Below the pieces are notes generated by a model. The model ran no database searches. It was not told the origin of the DNA and was given only the letters and a program-made list of their open reading frames with translations. From assembly GCA_964468685.1 (NCBI GenBank), contig CAYXUH010000015.1, forward strand, positions 1 through 25,659: a DNA stretch of 25,659 nucleotides, read 5' to 3'. The translations under genes were made by a program, and so were the position numbers. Shown here in pieces: positions 7,635-14,795 of the stretch (the first letter of the stretch is position 1; every line of letters begins with the position of its first letter). This DNA comes from UBA6078 sp964468685. Its GTDB lineage: Bacteria; Desulfobacterota; Syntrophia; Syntrophales; UBA2210.

Positions 7635-8072
7635 ATGGAAAAGATTACTTTTGAATCCCTAAAAACAGGGACAGCGCTGGAACCTGTAGCTCATAAGGTC
7701 GGACAGGAAACTTTCTGGAAGAATGCTGTTGCTTCCTTTGACTACAATCCGGTTCACAATGATGCGGAGTGGGTAAAGACAGCCATGCCCTTCAAGATTC
7801 CTAAGACCGTCGGCCATGGGATGATGACGATGTCGTTCATGACATCCGTGGTTACCAATTGGGCCGTTCCCGCCATGCTCCGGGTTTCGAAGATCACATC
7901 TAAATTTACAAAACCCGTTGAGCAGGAGTGGACGGTAACATGCACGGGTGTAATCACGGAAAAGCATTACATTTCAAAAGGGAAAAATTTCGTTGTGGTT
8001 GAAGTGAAGGCGGAAAACCAAGACAAAGAACTTTTGGGGATTAGTCAAGTAGAAGTTGTATTTCCGGATTGA
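7635..8072 (+). CDS. MaoC-family (R)-specific enoyl-CoA hydratase subunit
   Basis: A 145-residue single hot-dog-fold protein. S-F-D-Y-N-P-V-H-N-D contains the hydratase-2 catalytic pattern D-x-N-P-x-H, with D36, N38 and H41, followed by the conserved V-G-H-G-M-M. It should add water to a 2-enoyl-CoA to give an (R)-3-hydroxyacyl-CoA, or the reverse. I chose ATG 7635 because AGGAG (7621-7625) is well spaced before it; an upstream in-frame start at 7590 would add residues with no ribosome site and no homology. The neighbouring FAS1-like protein is of the type that forms the non-catalytic half of a two-chain hydratase in MaoC systems such as ChsH1/ChsH2; pairing here is inferred. Confidence 0.85.
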   Translation: MEKITFESLKTGTALEPVAHKVGQETFWKNAVASFDYNPVHNDAEWVKTAMPFKIPKTVGHGMMTMSFMTSVVTNWAVPAMLRVSKITSKFTKPVEQEWTVTCTGVITEKHYISKGKNFVVVEVKAENQDKELLGISQVEVVFPD

Positions 8073-8130
8073 ACCTGACGATCAGGTGACGATCGGTAAC
8101 CGCCATCACATTTCAAAAGGAGGAATAACT

Positions 8131-8730
8131 ATGAGTCAAACCCATTTTCCGGCTTACCAAAATGAATTAGCCAAATATTTTAAAACTGAAAAACAGCAGC
8201 AGTTCAGTACAAACTTTTTTACCGATGCCGAAAATTACGAGGTGTGGGATGAAATCGATTTTTCTAATCTGAAGGAAGTCGATGGTCAAAACACCTTTAC
8301 CATAAAGGCGGAAGATTTTAAATTTTATGCGGAAGGTTGTCTGGACAATAATCCTTACATGACAGATGAGGAGTTTGCAAAAAAATCGCCGTACGGCCGG
8401 CTGGTACCGCATCCCCTATTTACGACTACGATTTGTTTCTGGTGCGTGGGGATCAAAGGCAGCGGGAGCTGGATACGCACACCAGGCGCTCGTAATCCCG
8501 GTCAGTATCATGAATATTATGAAGATTTCGAGGTTGGAGAAACAATTCACATTAAGATGCGGCCGTATGATCGTTATGAAAAAAGAGGAAAGTGTTATTT
8601 GCAGTACAAAATCGATATGTATAATCAAGACAATGTCCTGAAGGCGTCGACCATTTCAACGCTTATTTTGCCGAGGACAAGAGAAGATATTCGAAAGTTC
8701 CTGGAAGGTATCAGAGGGCTTAAGGATTAG
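8131..8730 (+). CDS. FAS1-like dehydratase (MaoC N-terminal-domain type), copy 1
   Basis: A 199-residue hot-dog protein of the FAS1_DH/MaoC N-terminal type. Recognisable parts are F-Y-A-E-G-C-L-D-N-N-P-Y-M (about 65-77), S-P-Y-G-R-L-V-P-H-P-L-F (about 86-97) and R-P-Y-D-R-Y-E-K-R-G-K in the second half. The D-x-N-P-x-H catalytic histidine is replaced (D-N-N-P-Y-M), so it probably is a structural or substrate-binding half of a hydratase working with the MaoC subunit just upstream. The start at 8131 follows AAGGAGG (8118-8124); an upstream start at 8056 would overlap the previous gene and has no support. A close paralogue lies at 9807-10406. Confidence 0.8.
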   Translation: MSQTHFPAYQNELAKYFKTEKQQQFSTNFFTDAENYEVWDEIDFSNLKEVDGQNTFTIKAEDFKFYAEGCLDNNPYMTDEEFAKKSPYGRLVPHPLFTTTICFWCVGIKGSGSWIRTPGARNPGQYHEYYEDFEVGETIHIKMRPYDRYEKRGKCYLQYKIDMYNQDNVLKASTISTLILPRTREDIRKFLEGIRGLKD

Positions 8731-8748
8731 AACTTTTGGTGATGTACT

Positions 8749-8780
8749 TACAGGGGGGGAGACAATGTTTCCCCCCTGTA
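8749..8780 (+). terminator. G/C-run hairpin between the hydratase gene and livF
   Basis: TACAGGGGGG (8749-8758) pairs with CCCCCCTGTA (8771-8780), a perfect 10-bp stem with a 12-base loop, 18 bases after the upstream stop. No T-tract follows, so a partial terminator or RNA-stability element is as likely as a full terminator. Confidence 0.55.
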
Positions 8781-8823
8781 TATCTCAAACCGTGTATGTG
8801 TATGATCGTTAAATGAAAAGAGA

Positions 8824-9621
8824 ATGGCCATGCTAAAGCTTAACAATATAGAAGTCAGATATTCGAGAGTTATTCTGGTGTTAAAAGGAATCAGCCTGGA
8901 AGTTCCCGACGGATCGATTATAGCGATGTTGGGAGGTAACGGCGCGGGCAAGACCACTGTCCTCAAAGCGATCTCCGGTTTACTGAAAACGGAGGAGGGC
9001 GAAGTAACAGACGGGGGAATTGAATTTGATGGAGAACCGATTCATAAATTGAATCCCGAGAACATCGCCCGCAATGGAATCATTCAGGTAATGGAAGGCG
9101 GTCGTACTCTGGAACACTTGACCGTCGAGGAGAATTTGATGGCCGGAGCGGCCGTGGTTAAGTCTCGTAGCATGATGAAACAAGATTTGGAAATGGTTTA
9201 TGATTATTTCCCGAAGTTAAAGATGTTGCGAAAGGCTATCAGCGGATATATTTCGGGGGGAGAGCGGCAAATGCTTGGTATCGGACGCGCACTAATGGCA
9301 CGTCCCAAGCTGATATTACTGGATGAACCCTCTCTGGGCCTAGCGCCGATTTTGGTTAATACGATTTTCGAGATCATAAAAAAGATCAATGAAACCCAGA
9401 AAACCTCGGTGCTGCTGGTGGAGCAAAACGCCAGAGCGGCATTATCGCTAGCCAGTTACGGGTATGTGATTGAAAACGGACGTGTTGTCCTTGACGGTAC
9501 AGCGGAACAGCTCAGTGAAAATGAAGATATCAAAGAATTTTATCTCGGAATGTCGACGATCGGGAAAAGGAAAAGTTATCGCGATATCAAACATTACAAA
9601 AGGCGGAAGCGATGGCTGTGA
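8824..9621 (+). CDS. livF: Branched-chain-type ABC transporter ATP-binding protein LivF
   Basis: A 265-residue ABC ATPase, partner of LivG. It has Walker A G-G-N-G-A-G-K-T (37-44), V-M-E-G-G-R in place of the usual V-P-E-G-R-R of LivF, signature S-G-G-E-R-Q (144-149), and Walker B L-I-L-L-D-E-P-S-L-G-L-A-P (from 163). The transporter part ends at about residue 242 (F-Y-L-G). It is followed by an unusual strongly basic tail ending in K-H-Y-K-R-R-K-R-W-L, about 20 residues longer than textbook LivF. The gene is separated from livG by six genes and lies between two copies of a hydratase gene, although it belongs to the same transporter. The ribosome site is weak (AAAGAG); ATG 8830 is an alternative start. 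Confidence 0.92.
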   Translation: MAMLKLNNIEVRYSRVILVLKGISLEVPDGSIIAMLGGNGAGKTTVLKAISGLLKTEEGEVTDGGIEFDGEPIHKLNPENIARNGIIQVMEGGRTLEHLTVEENLMAGAAVVKSRSMMKQDLEMVYDYFPKLKMLRKAISGYISGGERQMLGIGRALMARPKLILLDEPSLGLAPILVNTIFEIIKKINETQKTSVLLVEQNARAALSLASYGYVIENGRVVLDGTAEQLSENEDIKEFYLGMSTIGKRKSYRDIKHYKRRKRWL

Positions 9622-9710
9622 TGAAGAGATTCGATAGGATGACCAATCGAAAAGAGAAAATACAATTGAAGGCGATGTCAATCCAGAAAAACAGAGTGGA
9701 GAACTGGTAA
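9612..9710 (+). CDS. 32-codon ORF overlapping the livF end, possible gene remnant
   Basis: An ATG at 9612, inside the last codons of livF, opens a 32-codon frame ending at TAA 9708-9710. AGGCGG (9601-9606) sits 5 bases before it, a plausible ribosome site. The peptide begins M-A-V-M-K-R-F-D-R-M, is rich in Lys and Arg, and ends K-N-R-V-E-N-W. The pattern faintly resembles the extreme N-terminus of PaaK-type phenylacetate-CoA ligases, but I cannot establish this. It could be the stub of a ligase gene lost by deletion, or chance. Nothing else is coded between livF and the next gene. Confidence 0.3.
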   Translation: MAVMKRFDRMTNRKEKIQLKAMSIQKNRVENW

Positions 9711-9806
9711 ATTATTAAGTAAAGGTTATGTGCTCTGATTGAACAATCAACAGCCATGCATTAAGTTGGCCACCAATACATCAACATTTTGAAAGGGACA
9801 ATAACT

Positions 9807-10406
9807 ATGAGTCAAAATAATATTCCGACTTACCAAAAAGAATTAGCTAAATATTTTAAAACTGAAAAACAGCAGCAGTTCAGTACAAACTTCTTTACAG
9901 ATGCCGAAAATTACGAGGTGTGGGATGAAATTGATTTTTCTAATCTGAAGGAAGTCGATGGTGAAAACACCTTCACCATAAAGGCGGAAGACCTGAAGTT
10001 TTATGCGGAGGGTTGTCTGGATGATAATCCATACATGACGGATGAGGCGTTTGCAAAAAAATCGCCTTATGGCGAGATTGTGCCCCATCCCGTATTCGTA
10101 ACAACTCTTGCCTTCTGGTGCATAGGAATTACGGGCAAGGGTAATTGGATACGCACTCCGGGAGCTCGCAATCCGATGCAACAGATTATTATATATGAGA
10201 ACTTCAAAGTGGGAGAAACAATTCACGCTAAACTCCGCCCTTATGACCGTTATGAAAAAAGGGGGAAATATTATCTGACGTATGCCGCTAATTTCTATAA
10301 TGAAAATAATGTCCTGAAGACTACATGGTTCCTATCGCTTATTTTGCCCCGGACAAGAGATGAAATTAAAAGCTTCCTGAAAGGGATAAGAGGGCTTAAT
10401 GACTAA
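9807..10406 (+). CDS. FAS1-like dehydratase (MaoC N-terminal-domain type), copy 2
   Basis: A 199-residue paralogue of the protein at 8131-8730, with identical length and domain layout. Residues 12-89 differ at only 4 positions by my count, while residues 98-199 differ at about 36. The DNA of the 5' halves is also nearly identical. C-L-D-D-N-P-Y-M again lacks the catalytic histidine of active hydratase-2 motifs. Marked changes lie at about residues 123-131, where the second copy has a hydrophobic I-I-I-Y stretch in place of polar H-E-Y-Y, and at 170-180. I infer an alternative partner for the same MaoC subunit with a different acyl-binding surface. GAAAGGG precedes the ATG at 9807; an upstream in-frame start at 9789 has no support. 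Confidence 0.8.
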   Translation: MSQNNIPTYQKELAKYFKTEKQQQFSTNFFTDAENYEVWDEIDFSNLKEVDGENTFTIKAEDLKFYAEGCLDDNPYMTDEAFAKKSPYGEIVPHPVFVTTLAFWCIGITGKGNWIRTPGARNPMQQIIIYENFKVGETIHAKLRPYDRYEKRGKYYLTYAANFYNENNVLKTTWFLSLILPRTRDEIKSFLKGIRGLND

Positions 10407-10770
10407 ATGTTTAATGCCCCAACATCGTAGAAGAAATAATGCAGCATGACATCGAAGATTTTATTTTATGAAAATAAAATAAGTCTCACATAATCTTCAT
10501 GACCACTAATATCAAAGAAAACGGGACATGAAGAATCTAGTAATGCAGTCGGAAAGAATCTAGAGGGTGTGCTCGTTTTTCAGTGACAGCAGGCGGACTT
10601 AATTTGTGCTTGCGATCAATCGGTCGAAGTTTGTTTTTATAAGCGGGGTGACCAGCGCTAAGCTGATAATTTTTTGTGGTGGATGAGTCAAACCAGGCGG
10701 CCTTTCGAATAGCACTGCGAATGACGAAGAGAGTTGAAGGAATCATCAAAGAATATGTTTGTGAGCAATT
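10407..10770. other. 364-base non-coding gap before the SDR gene
   Basis: No convincing gene. A minus-strand frame of 70 codons at 10537-10749 shows no domain I recognise and no ribosome site. The stretch holds one perfect AT-rich inverted repeat (10458-10480). The break suggests that the SDR and ligase genes form a separate transcription unit, but I see no strong promoter. Confidence 0.45.
10458..10480 (+). terminator. AT-rich perfect hairpin after hydratase copy 2
   Basis: ATTTTATTTT (10458-10467) pairs with AAAATAAAAT (10471-10480) around a 3-base loop. Outside it GAAGATT (10454-10460) has an inverted match AATCTTC (10492-10498). The stem has no GC, so termination strength is doubtful. 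It is 52 bases after the stop and marks the likely end of the liv/hydratase unit. Confidence 0.35.
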
Positions 10771-11589
10771 ATGCTAAAAGAATTTAGTCTTGATGGCAAA
10801 GTGGCTTTAGTCACTGGAGCAGGTCGTGGAATAGGCAGAGCCATCGCAATAACTTTAGCTGAAGCTGGTGCAAATATTGTTGCTGCGAGCAGAACGAAAC
10901 TCGAATTAAAAGAAACAGCTGCTGAGGTTAAAAAATTCAACCGGCATTGCGTTATTCAGCCGACCGACATTACAGACGGGGATCATCTGAAACAGCTTGT
11001 TGATAAGGCACTCGCGACATACGGAAAAATCGATATCCTAGTCAACAACGCTGCCATGGGCACGACGAAAATGACGATACCAATTCCCGGAGCCGACAAA
11101 ATGCGGATTGCTCAACTGATTCCAAATCTGAACGAACCGGTAACGGATTCCGAATGGGATAAGATCTGGAACACAAATGTCAAAGCTGGATACGATCTGA
11201 CCAGGCTGGTTGTCCCACACATGATTAAGCAAAATAAAGGGAAAATCGTCAATATCGTATCCACCGCTGCGATCAAGTACACGGCCCTGCAGGGCCTATA
11301 TCCTGGCACCAAAGCGGCAATTGTCGCCCTCACGAGGAGCCTGGCGAATGAACTTGCCAGGTTCAATATCACCGTGAACTGCATCGGACCAGGCGGCGTA
11401 AAGACATCCATGCTGGAGAAAATCTACACCGACAAAGAAATAAGCCAAACCTACTTAAAGTCGGTGCCAATGCGACGGTTCGGAGAGCCCAGAGAAGTGG
11501 GTCTCCTTGCGCTCTATTTGGCTTCCGATGCTTCTAGTTACATGACCGGTCAGACTCTTTATCTGGATGGTGGGTATACCGTTTCTTAA
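10771..11589 (+). CDS. Short-chain dehydrogenase/reductase (SDR), FabG-like
   Basis: A 272-residue classical SDR. It has the cofactor motif T-G-A-G-R-G-I-G (15-22), N-N-A-A (92-95), catalytic S164 and the Y177-x-x-x-K181 pair in Y-P-G-T-K, and the C-terminal L-Y-L-D-G-G-Y. Arginine at position 41 after the second beta strand (A-A-S-R-T-K) suggests NADP(H), although this is only indicative. An insertion of about 25 residues (roughly 97-123) between N-N-A-A and the next helix is larger than in FabG. In context it probably oxidises the (R)-3-hydroxyacyl-CoA made by the MaoC hydratase, or acts on a ring hydroxyl or keto group. The ribosome site is poor (GTGAG). Confidence 0.85.
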   Translation: MLKEFSLDGKVALVTGAGRGIGRAIAITLAEAGANIVAASRTKLELKETAAEVKKFNRHCVIQPTDITDGDHLKQLVDKALATYGKIDILVNNAAMGTTKMTIPIPGADKMRIAQLIPNLNEPVTDSEWDKIWNTNVKAGYDLTRLVVPHMIKQNKGKIVNIVSTAAIKYTALQGLYPGTKAAIVALTRSLANELARFNITVNCIGPGGVKTSMLEKIYTDKEISQTYLKSVPMRRFGEPREVGLLALYLASDASSYMTGQTLYLDGGYTVS

Positions 11590-11748
11590 ACATCGCACAA
11601 ATTGGATGACATATTTACGCTATTTGTCCTTTGAACATTATGTGTGCTCAGCAGAGCAAATGCGACCGAGAGCTGCAAATGAATTTTACCGGCTAAGTCT
11701 AAAAAAAGTGGAAACTGTTTCTGCAAAGTGTGACAAGTCAAGTAGTTG

Positions 11749-11754
11749 TATAAT
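11749..11754 (+). promoter_or_regulatory. Consensus -10 box before the second ligase
   Basis: A perfect TATAAT lies at 11749-11754, 29 bases before the ligase start, directly after TG, in the 194-base gap after the SDR gene. No good -35 is seen at 16-18 bases; GTGACA at 11730-11735 is too close. It may be an activator-dependent promoter for the ligase. Confidence 0.35.
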
Positions 11755-11783
11755 AAAATCAATATATTTTGTGAGGTGCTGCC

Positions 11784-13307
11784 ATGGATTGTTGTGATTT
11801 TACGATTTACGATATGATTGCCCGCAATGCTGGCTTATATCCGGAAAAATGTGCGCTCGTACACGGCGATAAACGCATATCTTTCAGTGACTATAAAAAA
11901 CAATGTGACCGATGCGCTTCAGGCCTTATCAAGGAAGGCATTGACGTTGGCGACCGGATTGCCGTTTTGTCGAGCAACAGCGACGATTTTCTGATTCTCT
12001 GCGGTGCTGTAGCAAAAATAGGCGCCGTTGTCGTTCCTATAAACTTCAGGCTGGGCGAAGCAGAGGTTGAATACATTCTCAAAGACTCGACGCCCAAATA
12101 CCTATTCAGCAGCAATGAATACAGAGATGTTGCCAAAAAGGTCTCATCATCGGTCGGATCTGTTCAAAAGCTCTATGTTTTCAAAACAGAAGTAAGGGAT
12201 GGCGATTTCATTCCATTCGAGACGCTCTTTCTGGATGAGAAAAATGAACGGGTCGATGTGGTTTCCGCTAGTCATGGCTATATGATCATTCATACGGCTG
12301 CCGTAGGGGGAAAGCCGAGAGGTTGCGTACTCAGCCAAGCTAATATGATGGCCATTGGCCTTCAGATGACCCATATGTTTAAACTTACAAGCAGAGATTG
12401 TCACATCTGCGCCTTGCCCCTCTTTCATATCGGGGGTTTTTCCATGACTCTGACAATTATGCAGCAGGGAGGGAAAAATTTGATAATGGATCGGTTTGAT
12501 CCCCTCCTCGTTCTGAAGCTTACCGAAACAGAACAGGGAACATTCTTAGGTACTTTTCCGCCGATGCTCACGGCGATCCTGGACGCCCAGGATAAGCACT
12601 CCTTTGATATGTCGAGTTTGAGAGGCGTCGGAGGAATGGACGGTCCAGAGACGATTCAACGCTTTTTGAAAAAGAACCCTCATGCTGTTTTTTATAGCCT
12701 CTATGGCCAGACAGAGGCTATGCCGGTTTCAGGTTGTGATATTACGGAAAAACCGGGAAGCATCGGGCTTCCAGCTATCATGACGCGGGTAGCAGTCTTT
12801 GATGATCTGGATCAGGAAGTCCCCATCGGAGTGCAAGGAGAGATATGTGTCCGGTCGCCTGCCGTATTCCTTGGTTATTGGAATCTGGAGGCAGATACGG
12901 CTTATACTTTTCGCAATGGCTGGCATCACACGGGTGACCTTGGGAGCATCGATAAAGATGGGTTTATTTGGTATGCAGGGCGAAAACCGGAGAAAGAACT
13001 CATAAAACCTGGAGGCGAAAACGTTTATCCGATGGAAGTAGAAAAAGCCATTCTCGCTCATGACAGTATTGAGGAAGTAACCGTTATAGGTGTTCCCGAT
13101 GCTGAATGGGGTGAAGCCGTCCAAGCCGTTTGTGTACTCAAAAAAGGAAAAGACATAGGTGGTGATGAATTGATCGAATTTGTGGCATCCAAGATTGCCC
13201 GCTATAAGAAACCAAAGCATGTTCTTTTTGTTAAGAGTTTGCCTAAAACAGCTAGCGGCGAAATCGATAGAAAGGAAATAAAAAAAACCTATCTTAGAAA
13301 AGAATGA
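11784..13307 (+). CDS. AMP-dependent acyl-CoA ligase-like protein lacking the usual catalytic lysine
   Basis: A 507-residue ANL-superfamily protein similar in size to feruloyl-CoA and CaiC-type ligases. Recognisable parts are Y-G-Q-T-E-A, G-W-H-H-T-G-D-L-G and G-G-E-N-V-Y-P-M-E-V-E. Two key sites deviate. The P-loop is H-T-A-A-V-G-G-K-P-R-G (170-180) rather than T-S-G-T-T-G-K-P-K-G. The C-terminal P-K-T-A-S-G-E-I-D-R-K (487-497) has Glu493 where active enzymes have the adenylation lysine of G-K-I. It may be a subfamily feature with an altered mechanism, or the protein may lack adenylation and act as a CoA-thioesterifying or binding partner. The ribosome site GAGGTG lies close to the ATG at 11784. 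It is convergent with the acyl-CoA dehydrogenase gene. Confidence 0.85.
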   Translation: MDCCDFTIYDMIARNAGLYPEKCALVHGDKRISFSDYKKQCDRCASGLIKEGIDVGDRIAVLSSNSDDFLILCGAVAKIGAVVVPINFRLGEAEVEYILKDSTPKYLFSSNEYRDVAKKVSSSVGSVQKLYVFKTEVRDGDFIPFETLFLDEKNERVDVVSASHGYMIIHTAAVGGKPRGCVLSQANMMAIGLQMTHMFKLTSRDCHICALPLFHIGGFSMTLTIMQQGGKNLIMDRFDPLLVLKLTETEQGTFLGTFPPMLTAILDAQDKHSFDMSSLRGVGGMDGPETIQRFLKKNPHAVFYSLYGQTEAMPVSGCDITEKPGSIGLPAIMTRVAVFDDLDQEVPIGVQGEICVRSPAVFLGYWNLEADTAYTFRNGWHHTGDLGSIDKDGFIWYAGRKPEKELIKPGGENVYPMEVEKAILAHDSIEEVTVIGVPDAEWGEAVQAVCVLKKGKDIGGDELIEFVASKIARYKKPKHVLFVKSLPKTASGEIDRKEIKKTYLRKE

Positions 13308-13533
13308 AGATCTTTCTCTGATTGCTTGCTCTTGCCTTGGTTGAGATGCAAACAGATGTAGTAATCATAAATTTGGCCACTCAGTTTCAATTGCCAGATA
13401 TCACGGTGTTTTTGCTCTGAATGGGGCTAAACTTGGGTTAGATTTATCAGCCGCCAAGGGCCCTTCAAAATGACGTTCCTTGATTGATATGGCGCTAGAG
13501 GGATATGTATTACCGTCATTCATGGTTTGGCAT

Positions 13534-14685
13534 TCAGTCCCGTAACAGCTGATTGGCGATGACGACTCTTTGAATCTCCGACGCACCTTCATATATGCGC
13601 AGCATGCGGATTTCCCGGTAAAGGCGCTCCACCAGGTATCCCTTGGAGACACCATAGCCGCCGTGAATCTGGACCGCCTCATCGATGACTTCCTGCGCGA
13701 TTTCCGTAGCATATAACTTGGCCATGGATGACGGAAGGGTGATGCGCTGTGCCCCCTGATCCTTCAAAAAGGCCGATTGGTATACCAACAACCGGGCGGC
13801 GCTGATTTTGGTTGCCATGTCTGCCAGCTTACCCTGCACCAGCTGAAATTGGGATATGGTCTGGTTAAACACTTTCCGTTTTTTTGAATATGCTAAGGCT
13901 TCTTCAAAAGCCGCCTGGGCGAAACCCACCGCGCACGATGCTACCGTAGTTCGAAAAAAATCCAGCGTCTGCATGGCCACTTTGAAGCCTTTTCCTTCTT
14001 CTCCCAACAGGTTGGCGGCCGGCACCCGGCAATCCTTGAAGTGCAGTGTACCGATGGGATGCGCGGCCATCAACGGCAGACGTTCTCCAGCAAAAAAACC
14101 CTCGAATCCCTTCTCGACAATAAAAGCGGAAATGCCCTTCACGCCTTTCTCTGGATCTGTTTTGGCAAAAACCGTATAGACGTCGGCATCCGGCGCCATG
14201 GTGATAAACGTCTTGGTGCCGTTCAGCAGATATTCATCGCCTCTTTGTTCGGCCGTGGTCATGATGGCGGCCGCGTCGGACCCACCGCTGGGTTCCGTTA
14301 AGGCAAAGGTGATTACTTTTTCTCCCGAACTGACCATCGGGAGATAGTTCTGTTTCTGGTCGTCGGTACCGGCGGCGACGATGGGGCCTGAACCTAGTCC
14401 CTGCATGGTGAAGATCAGTTCCGCATTCAGGCAGCGTGTGGCCAATTCCTCCCGAATAATGCAGAACGATACCAGCGATCGGGAATCGGGACCGGAACCG
14501 TATTTTCCCGGCACGGTGTACCCCAACAGTTTTTTATCGGCTAATAGTTTTACGATACCCCGGTCAACCCGGTCGGTTTCCCCAACCTTTTTCTCCAATT
14601 CCTTTAATTCACCTTTACAGATCTCGATAACGTCTTTCCTGAGCTTTTTTTGCTCTTCTGAAAACAAACTCAGAATAAATTCCAT
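13534..14685 (-). CDS. Acyl-CoA dehydrogenase
   Basis: A 383-residue flavoprotein with the complete acyl-CoA dehydrogenase layout: an N-terminal helical domain, F-A-L-T-E-P-S-G-G-S-D (127-137) binding FAD and substrate, and the C-terminal helical domain with Q-I-H-G-G-Y-G and Y-E-G-A-S-E-I-Q-R. The expected catalytic base is Glu366 in Y-E-G, the position used by short- and medium-chain enzymes. It should convert an acyl-CoA to the 2-enoyl-CoA that the hydratases use, passing electrons to an ETF not found here. GGAGAAGG precedes the ATG at 14685. It lies on the opposite strand to the liv island, with a 226-base gap showing no clear terminator, and 110 bases after kdsB on the same strand. It may be part of the catabolic set or independent. 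Confidence 0.93.
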   Translation of the reverse strand: MEFILSLFSEEQKKLRKDVIEICKGELKELEKKVGETDRVDRGIVKLLADKKLLGYTVPGKYGSGPDSRSLVSFCIIREELATRCLNAELIFTMQGLGSGPIVAAGTDDQKQNYLPMVSSGEKVITFALTEPSGGSDAAAIMTTAEQRGDEYLLNGTKTFITMAPDADVYTVFAKTDPEKGVKGISAFIVEKGFEGFFAGERLPLMAAHPIGTLHFKDCRVPAANLLGEEGKGFKVAMQTLDFFRTTVASCAVGFAQAAFEEALAYSKKRKVFNQTISQFQLVQGKLADMATKISAARLLVYQSAFLKDQGAQRITLPSSMAKLYATEIAQEVIDEAVQIHGGYGVSKGYLVERLYREIRMLRIYEGASEIQRVVIANQLLRD

Positions 14686-14718
14686 GTTCCTTCTCCTTTT
14701 TTAAATAGGGACAGAGCG

Positions 14719-14740
14719 CAGAACCCTCATAACTGTTCTG
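14719..14740 (-). terminator. Weak hairpin between kdsB and the dehydrogenase gene
   Basis: CAGAAC (14719-14724) pairs with GTTCTG (14735-14740) over a 10-base loop, in the 110-base gap after kdsB. The stem is short and no T-tract is next to it, so this is a weak candidate for the end of the kdn operon. Confidence 0.2.
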
Positions 14741-14795
14741 GATAGGCATGTTGGCATCTAATAGAATGTCGCGTGCGGTGGAAAAGGATGACAGA

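Noticed and set aside
10537..10749. 70-codon minus-strand frame in the gap before the SDR gene
   Set aside because: No domain, ribosome site or codon pattern to support it; an old IS or gene remnant cannot be excluded.
13456..13465. Palindrome AAGGGCCCTT between the convergent ligase and dehydrogenase genes
   Set aside because: Too short and without a loop or T-tract; not a credible terminator or operator on its own.
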